Assembly (NCBI GenBank): GCA_021734065.1
Contig: JAIPJQ010000005.1
Location: forward strand, 1-49,378
Direction: 5' to 3'
From: Fidelibacterota bacterium
GTDB lineage: Bacteria > Fidelibacterota > UBA8477
Length of the DNA: 49,378 nucleotides
The notes under the pieces were generated by a model. The model saw nothing but the letters and a program-made list of their open reading frames with translations. It did not search any database and was not told the DNA's origin. Every line of letters starts with the position of its first letter. The first letter of the stretch is position 1. This document shows, piece after piece, positions 45,009 to 49,378 of the stretch. Position numbers and translations under genes: made by a program.

Positions 45009-48000
45009 CTATTTAATCATCGTTACTTTTCTAACCGCCTCCACATTTTTCCCACGTAATCTGAGATAATACACACCCGATCCCAGCACATGACCATTCT
45101 CGTCCGTGCCGTCCCAGGTGATGGAATAATTTCCCGCCGGGTGGGGGTGGGCGTCAGAGATGAGGGTTTTCACCAGTCGGCCCCGAATGTCATAAACAGT
45201 CATCTGAATATGTGAAATCGTGCTGAGTGAATAGGGTATGGTGGTGGATGCGTTAAATGGATTGGGATAATTTGCTTCCAATGCAAATTGCGCCGGTATC
45301 GTCTGTTCCGATGTGAGTCCGGTGGGGGATGTGATGACTATATCATCAATAGCCCAACCCCAACCGGTTACATATTCATCGGCGAAAAGCCGGAATCGAA
45401 TGCGAATGGTATCACCAGTGGCGTAAAAGTCATTCAGGTCGATGGAATGTTGCCGCAGAAGGTTTTGGGATCCGTCTGAACCAGCATTGTAGGCATTCTC
45501 CCAGGCATCATCAAACCGGGCATCATACGGATCTATGAACATTGTCCAGTTCGAACCATCAAGCGAGCCCTCAACCGTCACATAATCCCATATCACCTGA
45601 TCCGGATAGGAAGAACCCGGTTCGCCGGGCTCCACCAGCGCCACATCAGAATAGGTCAAAATCGACGCCTCAGTGATGATGATGGGGGGTGCAAGATATG
45701 TTTGATAATTCTGACCGGAAGCATAGGGGTGTAATGTTTGGAGGATATTCGAATCAAATCCGGGAGCAGCACCGCTCTCCATATCACCAACCATGAGTAC
45801 ACCTGTGCTGTCAAAATTTGCTGCAAAATTGGAGACAGGTGCAAAGAGTGATACGGACTGAGATTCGCTGGGATAAGCAAATCCGTCTGTATAGCCCACC
45901 ACAGTCACGCCAAGCGTGTCACCGTATTCACCTGTAATTTCTGCATTCAATTCGGAGTAGGCCGTGGTTGCGCCAAAAACATGAACGGCCTGGTCATTGA
46001 CAACAACCTGCACTGAATCATGATCACTGCGTGTGCTGAATTGAATCTGAATGCTTGTATTATTAGGTGGTGGCGGATCAATTTGAGCCAGAATTGGGGC
46101 GAGCGTCGGTATCTCCAGCGGTGGGAGAGAATCCAGATGAACACTCCAGATACCCCGACCATGGGTGGCAGCTGCGATTTCCTGCCCCACAATCTTAAGT
46201 CTTTTGATGGCAACCGCCGGAATGCCATTGTCAGCATACGCCCAACTATTTCCGCTGTCCATGGATATGAATAATCCGATGTCCGTTCCGACCCAGATCT
46301 GTGATGTATCGAATGGCATCACAATCAGAGTATGTACCGGCACATTTGGCAGATCATTGGTCAGATCCGTCCAGGATTGTCCCAGATCATCCGTACGGAA
46401 TATTTTTGGTGAGTAACTTACCCCAAAAGTTACGAAGGCTGTGCTGTCCAGAACGGGATGGGTACCCATACCAATCACTCTGCTGTAAGGAGCCGAACCA
46501 GGTGGTGTGACCGCATGGAAATGCCGACCATGATCTGTGGAAACATTTATGCCATCACGGGCAGCTGCTGCCCAGACGATATTGGAATTGGCTGCTGAGA
46601 ACTGAAAAACTTTGTAGGAATATCCGTTAAATTCACCCTGAATACCCTCCCAGTTATCACCACCATCTGCTGTGCGGTATACAAAATTACCATCTCCCAC
46701 GACCAGCAGGACATCCGAATCCCGGGGGTCCATGGCCAGGCTGGTGTAGAAAACACTACTTTGGGGTAAGCCACCCTCAACACTCTGAAAATGACTCCCG
46801 CCATCGGTGCTTTTAAAGAGTCGGGAGTAATACAAAGACCCGTAAACGATATTGCCATCGTACTTATTCCAGGCGCATTCAAAACCATCACCACCGATAA
46901 CTTCATCCCAACTGCTGCCCTGATCTGGTGAAAGGGGCGAACGATTGGTGCCATTATCCTGTGTACCACCCAGAAATTGTGCATGTACCGGATGTTTGTC
47001 GGCATCATAGAATTGGGTCACATTATAGCCATTATCCCGCATGGACCAGGTATTTCCATTGTCAGGTGAATAGAAAACACCGCCGTCATTCCCGGCCACA
47101 ATAGCGTATTGGTTTTCTTCAGTGGGTATTGTCACAAGAATATGTTGATCCGCATGGACGTAGGGATACCCGGCATCCGGATACCAGTTGGAAATCTTGG
47201 CCACGGACATGGATGAGGTATTTGCCGTTACCCGGTAGAGGTCAATGCCGCCCACAATGATCTCGTTGGGATTGTGGGGTGAGACCACCAGCGTATTGTC
47301 GTACCAGCCCTGGCCGCCCAGCCAATTGGGTGAATTTCCCAGATATGACCAATTTTCGCCCGCATTTGACGACCGGTAAAAACCTCCCAAACTGCTACTG
47401 GCTGTGGTGAGCGTGGCATATAAAACGGAGGTGTCAGAAGGGGCAATAGCCAACTCAATCCGCGCGAAACTCCCATTAAACGAACCCACGGATGACCAGG
47501 TGACGCCGCCATCGGTTGATTTAACCACACCTTCTCCATTTATTCCCGCGTACTGGGTATGGAAATTTTGGGGATTGGCAATGATATGCTGGACACGACC
47601 ACCAGGATTATACACTTCATTCCAGGAAGCGCCACCATCCACGGATCGATAAATCCCTTCATTAGTAGCTACAAGCAGGAGATCAGGATTGGTGGGATGC
47701 ACGATGATTCGATTAACATATTTAAAATGAGGCTGTCCGGCTGTGCTGTTGAGCTGCTGCCAGGATTCACCGTGGTCAGTGGATTTGAACAAACCGTCAC
47801 CGATAACCGCATCAAAATTGTAAAATCCCTCGCCGGTTCCCGCGTACGTCACATTAGGTTGGGAATCACACTGGGCTAAAGCGGTGATTGACAGAATCGG
47901 CAGGTCGTCAGATACGGGTCTCCACGATTGTCCCGCGTTTTCCGTCTTCCAGATGCCACCACCAACAGCGCCGGCGATCCAGACGGAACTGGAATCGGGA

Positions 48001-48425
48001 TGGACCAGAATCGCCCGGGTGCGTCCACCTACATTTGCGGGACCACGCTCAACCCATGGTAATACTTCACGACGCGCCAACCGGCGATTCGCTCGTGCTT
48101 CACGCAATGCCTCAAACCGATAACTTCCGGAGTAACTGTAGGGTCCATCAATCTCCGAACGCAGCATCACCTCAAGCGCCATGGCCTCGTCTGGTTTATC
48201 ATATTTCGAATTTTTATTGACCTGTGCATTGGGATCAGCGCTCGCTTCCCGGCGGCGTCGTTCCATCTTTTGGTCATAGGCATAGGCCATGAGTCCTTCG
48301 GCCGTGGACAAATCGTATTTGAGTTTGGGGTGGACGGGTTGCTCATTTCTATCAGATTGACGAATGAGAAGTATTATGGCAAAAGCCGCTATTGCACTGA
48401 TTGTCAGCAATATATTGCGTTTCAT
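45009..48425 (-). CDS. Secreted BNR/VPS10-type propeller protein with T9SS sorting domain
   Basis: A 1,138-aa protein with an N-terminal hydrophobic signal (residues 5-22). The body has about twelve BNR/sortilin-like units with S-x-D-x-G-x-x-W, such as FKSTDHGESWQQL, YRSVDGGASWNEV, VKSTDGGVTWSSV, YRTADGGDNWEGI and FRTDDLGQSWTDL. These form large propellers in sialidase/VPS10-type proteins; no sialidase catalytic set is evident. A jelly-roll-like region (GWGWAIDDIVI) precedes the C-terminal T9SS domain (ANYPNPFNASTTIPY, GSGVYYLRLRGK), which ends VTMIK. CGGAG lies before the ATG. It starts 18 bases after the truncated TBDR, on the same strand, so the two form an operon. Confidence 0.88.
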   Translation of the reverse strand: MKRNILLTISAIAAFAIILLIRQSDRNEQPVHPKLKYDLSTAEGLMAYAYDQKMERRRREASADPNAQVNKNSKYDKPDEAMALEVMLRSEIDGPYSYSGSYRFEALREARANRRLARREVLPWVERGPANVGGRTRAILVHPDSSSVWIAGAVGGGIWKTENAGQSWRPVSDDLPILSITALAQCDSQPNVTYAGTGEGFYNFDAVIGDGLFKSTDHGESWQQLNSTAGQPHFKYVNRIIVHPTNPDLLLVATNEGIYRSVDGGASWNEVYNPGGRVQHIIANPQNFHTQYAGINGEGVVKSTDGGVTWSSVGSFNGSFARIELAIAPSDTSVLYATLTTASSSLGGFYRSSNAGENWSYLGNSPNWLGGQGWYDNTLVVSPHNPNEIIVGGIDLYRVTANTSSMSVAKISNWYPDAGYPYVHADQHILVTIPTEENQYAIVAGNDGGVFYSPDNGNTWSMRDNGYNVTQFYDADKHPVHAQFLGGTQDNGTNRSPLSPDQGSSWDEVIGGDGFECAWNKYDGNIVYGSLYYSRLFKSTDGGSHFQSVEGGLPQSSVFYTSLAMDPRDSDVLLVVGDGNFVYRTADGGDNWEGIQGEFNGYSYKVFQFSAANSNIVWAAAARDGINVSTDHGRHFHAVTPPGSAPYSRVIGMGTHPVLDSTAFVTFGVSYSPKIFRTDDLGQSWTDLTNDLPNVPVHTLIVMPFDTSQIWVGTDIGLFISMDSGNSWAYADNGIPAVAIKRLKIVGQEIAAATHGRGIWSVHLDSLPPLEIPTLAPILAQIDPPPPNNTSIQIQFSTRSDHDSVQVVVNDQAVHVFGATTAYSELNAEITGEYGDTLGVTVVGYTDGFAYPSESQSVSLFAPVSNFAANFDSTGVLMVGDMESGAAPGFDSNILQTLHPYASGQNYQTYLAPPIIITEASILTYSDVALVEPGEPGSSYPDQVIWDYVTVEGSLDGSNWTMFIDPYDARFDDAWENAYNAGSDGSQNLLRQHSIDLNDFYATGDTIRIRFRLFADEYVTGWGWAIDDIVITSPTGLTSEQTIPAQFALEANYPNPFNASTTIPYSLSTISHIQMTVYDIRGRLVKTLISDAHPHPAGNYSITWDGTDENGHVLGSGVYYLRLRGKNVEAVRKVTMIK

Positions 48426-48443
48426 GTAAACTCCGGTTTATGA

Positions 48444-49378
48444 TTAATAATTGATTCCAATGCCAACACGGGCACGCCGTCGATAATCAATCGCGCCCGG
48501 ATCTTCCAATAAACCACCCGGCCGTCCGGCTGTATCCATCCATAAGATATTTTCAGCATCCAACAGATTCATCGTCTCGACAAACAGGTATGCGGAGGTG
48601 TGATTTGTAATTTCAAATGACCGGTGCAACCGGATATCCACAGTTGTGGTGGACTCCATACGGGCATTGTTGGGATGGGTTACTTCTGCCTGATCCAGCG
48701 TGTAGGGAAACGGGCTGTTGTAGCGCCACAAAATATTGATACCGCCCCAGCCGGGTCTTTTCATGTCCAGATTCAATACCAGTGTATGACGCTGGTCCCA
48801 ACTGAGATAGTATTGGTTTACCGGTACACGATAACCCTGCTGAATCCAGCTGAATTTCTCAAATGAACTTGATCCGGTCCCTGTTCCAATCATGTATGTG
48901 TAGCTGATTTTACCGGATATGTTTTCATTATACGTGCGCTTCAGATAGATCTCCAACCCCTGAATATTGACCATGGCCAGATTCACAAATTGGGTGTATC
49001 CACTGCTACGATAAACATCCGTGGAAGTAACGGATTTATATGTATTTGCATCCACCAGATTGGTCGCTTCTTTCTTGAAAATGGTGAAATCAATCATGGT
49101 GGATTTCGTCATTTCACCACGGCAACTCACTTCCCACATCACCGTCTTGGCAGGACGCAGATCCGGATCGCCCAATGGTGAAAATCCATTTGCCTGATTG
49201 TAGTTGGAGTTGGTGTACAGGTAGTCGAACAGGGGCATTTGGAAAAACCAGCCGTAGTTCATATGAATCACGGCGGTGGAGGTGATGGGGAAAGCCACAC
49301 CCAGTCGCGGACTCACCTGATGTTTGGGTGTTGCTTCCACCATTTCATCATAATTCAAAATCCAGGTTTCTCTGTTAT
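48444..49378 (-). CDS. TonB-dependent receptor, C-terminal part (truncated by window end)
   Basis: The frame is open through the right edge of the window, so the N-terminus, plug and most of the barrel lie beyond it. Residues read WILNYDEM before HQVSPRLGVAFPITSTA and YGWFFQMPLFDYLYTNSN, matching the equivalent stretch in the two other receptors here. SWDQRHTLVLNLD is also shared. The barrel ends RRRARVGIGINY. A TTG at 49358 is internal, not a start. It is co-directional with, and 18 bases upstream of, the BNR-propeller gene. Confidence 0.85.
   Translation of the reverse strand, partial: NRETWILNYDEMVEATPKHQVSPRLGVAFPITSTAVIHMNYGWFFQMPLFDYLYTNSNYNQANGFSPLGDPDLRPAKTVMWEVSCRGEMTKSTMIDFTIFKKEATNLVDANTYKSVTSTDVYRSSGYTQFVNLAMVNIQGLEIYLKRTYNENISGKISYTYMIGTGTGSSSFEKFSWIQQGYRVPVNQYYLSWDQRHTLVLNLDMKRPGWGGINILWRYNSPFPYTLDQAEVTHPNNARMESTTTVDIRLHRSFEITNHTSAYLFVETMNLLDAENILWMDTAGRPGGLLEDPGAIDYRRRARVGIGINY

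Noticed and set aside
45009-48425. Sialidase activity for the BNR-repeat protein
   Set aside because: Asp-box-like units are present but the arginine triad and catalytic Tyr/Glu of sialidases are not evident. The repeats fit a VPS10-type propeller better.

Overview
The window looks like a chromosomal segment of a Gram-negative bacterium of the Fibrobacteres-Chlorobi-Bacteroidetes (FCB) superphylum, most probably outside Bacteroidetes proper (Marinimicrobia/SAR406-, Calditrichota- or Ignavibacteria-like). This is inferred from seven secreted proteins (the first 5'-truncated) whose C-terminal beta-domains resemble type IX secretion (T9SS) sorting domains (two carry YPNPFN). It also fits the two PorV-like (UPF0164) barrels, the TonB-dependent receptors (TBDRs) with an N-terminal carboxypeptidase-regulatory-like domain, clear Shine-Dalgarno sites and sigma70-like TTGACA/TATAAT promoters. 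I see no phage, insertion sequence, CRISPR array or replication origin. No gene-free stretch exceeds 300 bases.

Layout. 1-8.3 kb: the 3' end of a secreted propeller protein, then on the minus strand acetyl-CoA synthetase, a two-domain phytol/isoprenoid kinase-like membrane protein, and a secreted FG-GAP protein. 8.5-27.1 kb (plus strand): the dominant feature, two diverged tandem copies of a three-gene cassette: TBDR, a giant (about 1,565 aa) secreted FN3/propeller/sorting-domain protein, and a PorV-like barrel. 27.3-33.8 kb: a probable operon of secreted propeller-like proteins, an M23-like peptidase with a sorting domain, a TolB-like lipoprotein and two small membrane proteins, ending at tRNA-Leu(CAG). 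34.1-40.0 kb: housekeeping and metabolic genes, many with overlapping stop/start codons: VOC and YCII proteins, a small ORF, DUF523, a sirtuin, an RNase HII-UPF0102 fusion, gamma-glutamyltranspeptidase and signal peptidase I. 40.1-45.0 kb: a NAPE-PLD-like metallo-beta-lactamase-fold lipoprotein gene broken by one in-frame amber codon, a probably leaderless SDR gene, an MltF-like lytic transglycosylase and two small membrane proteins. 45.0-49.4 kb (minus strand): another TBDR (cut by the window end) followed by a secreted BNR/VPS10-type propeller protein.

How it fits together. The window is mainly about the outer membrane and cell surface. TBDRs would import a ligand through the outer membrane, PorV-like barrels would handle sorting-domain cargo, and the giant proteins encoded between them are likely surface partners. 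The most unusual signal is a CX10C...GDNWHP acidic module present in both giant proteins and in one TBDR. Together with the cassette duplication, it suggests a calcium-dependent receptor/partner surface system that I do not recognise as described. Its substrate cannot be read from the sequence.
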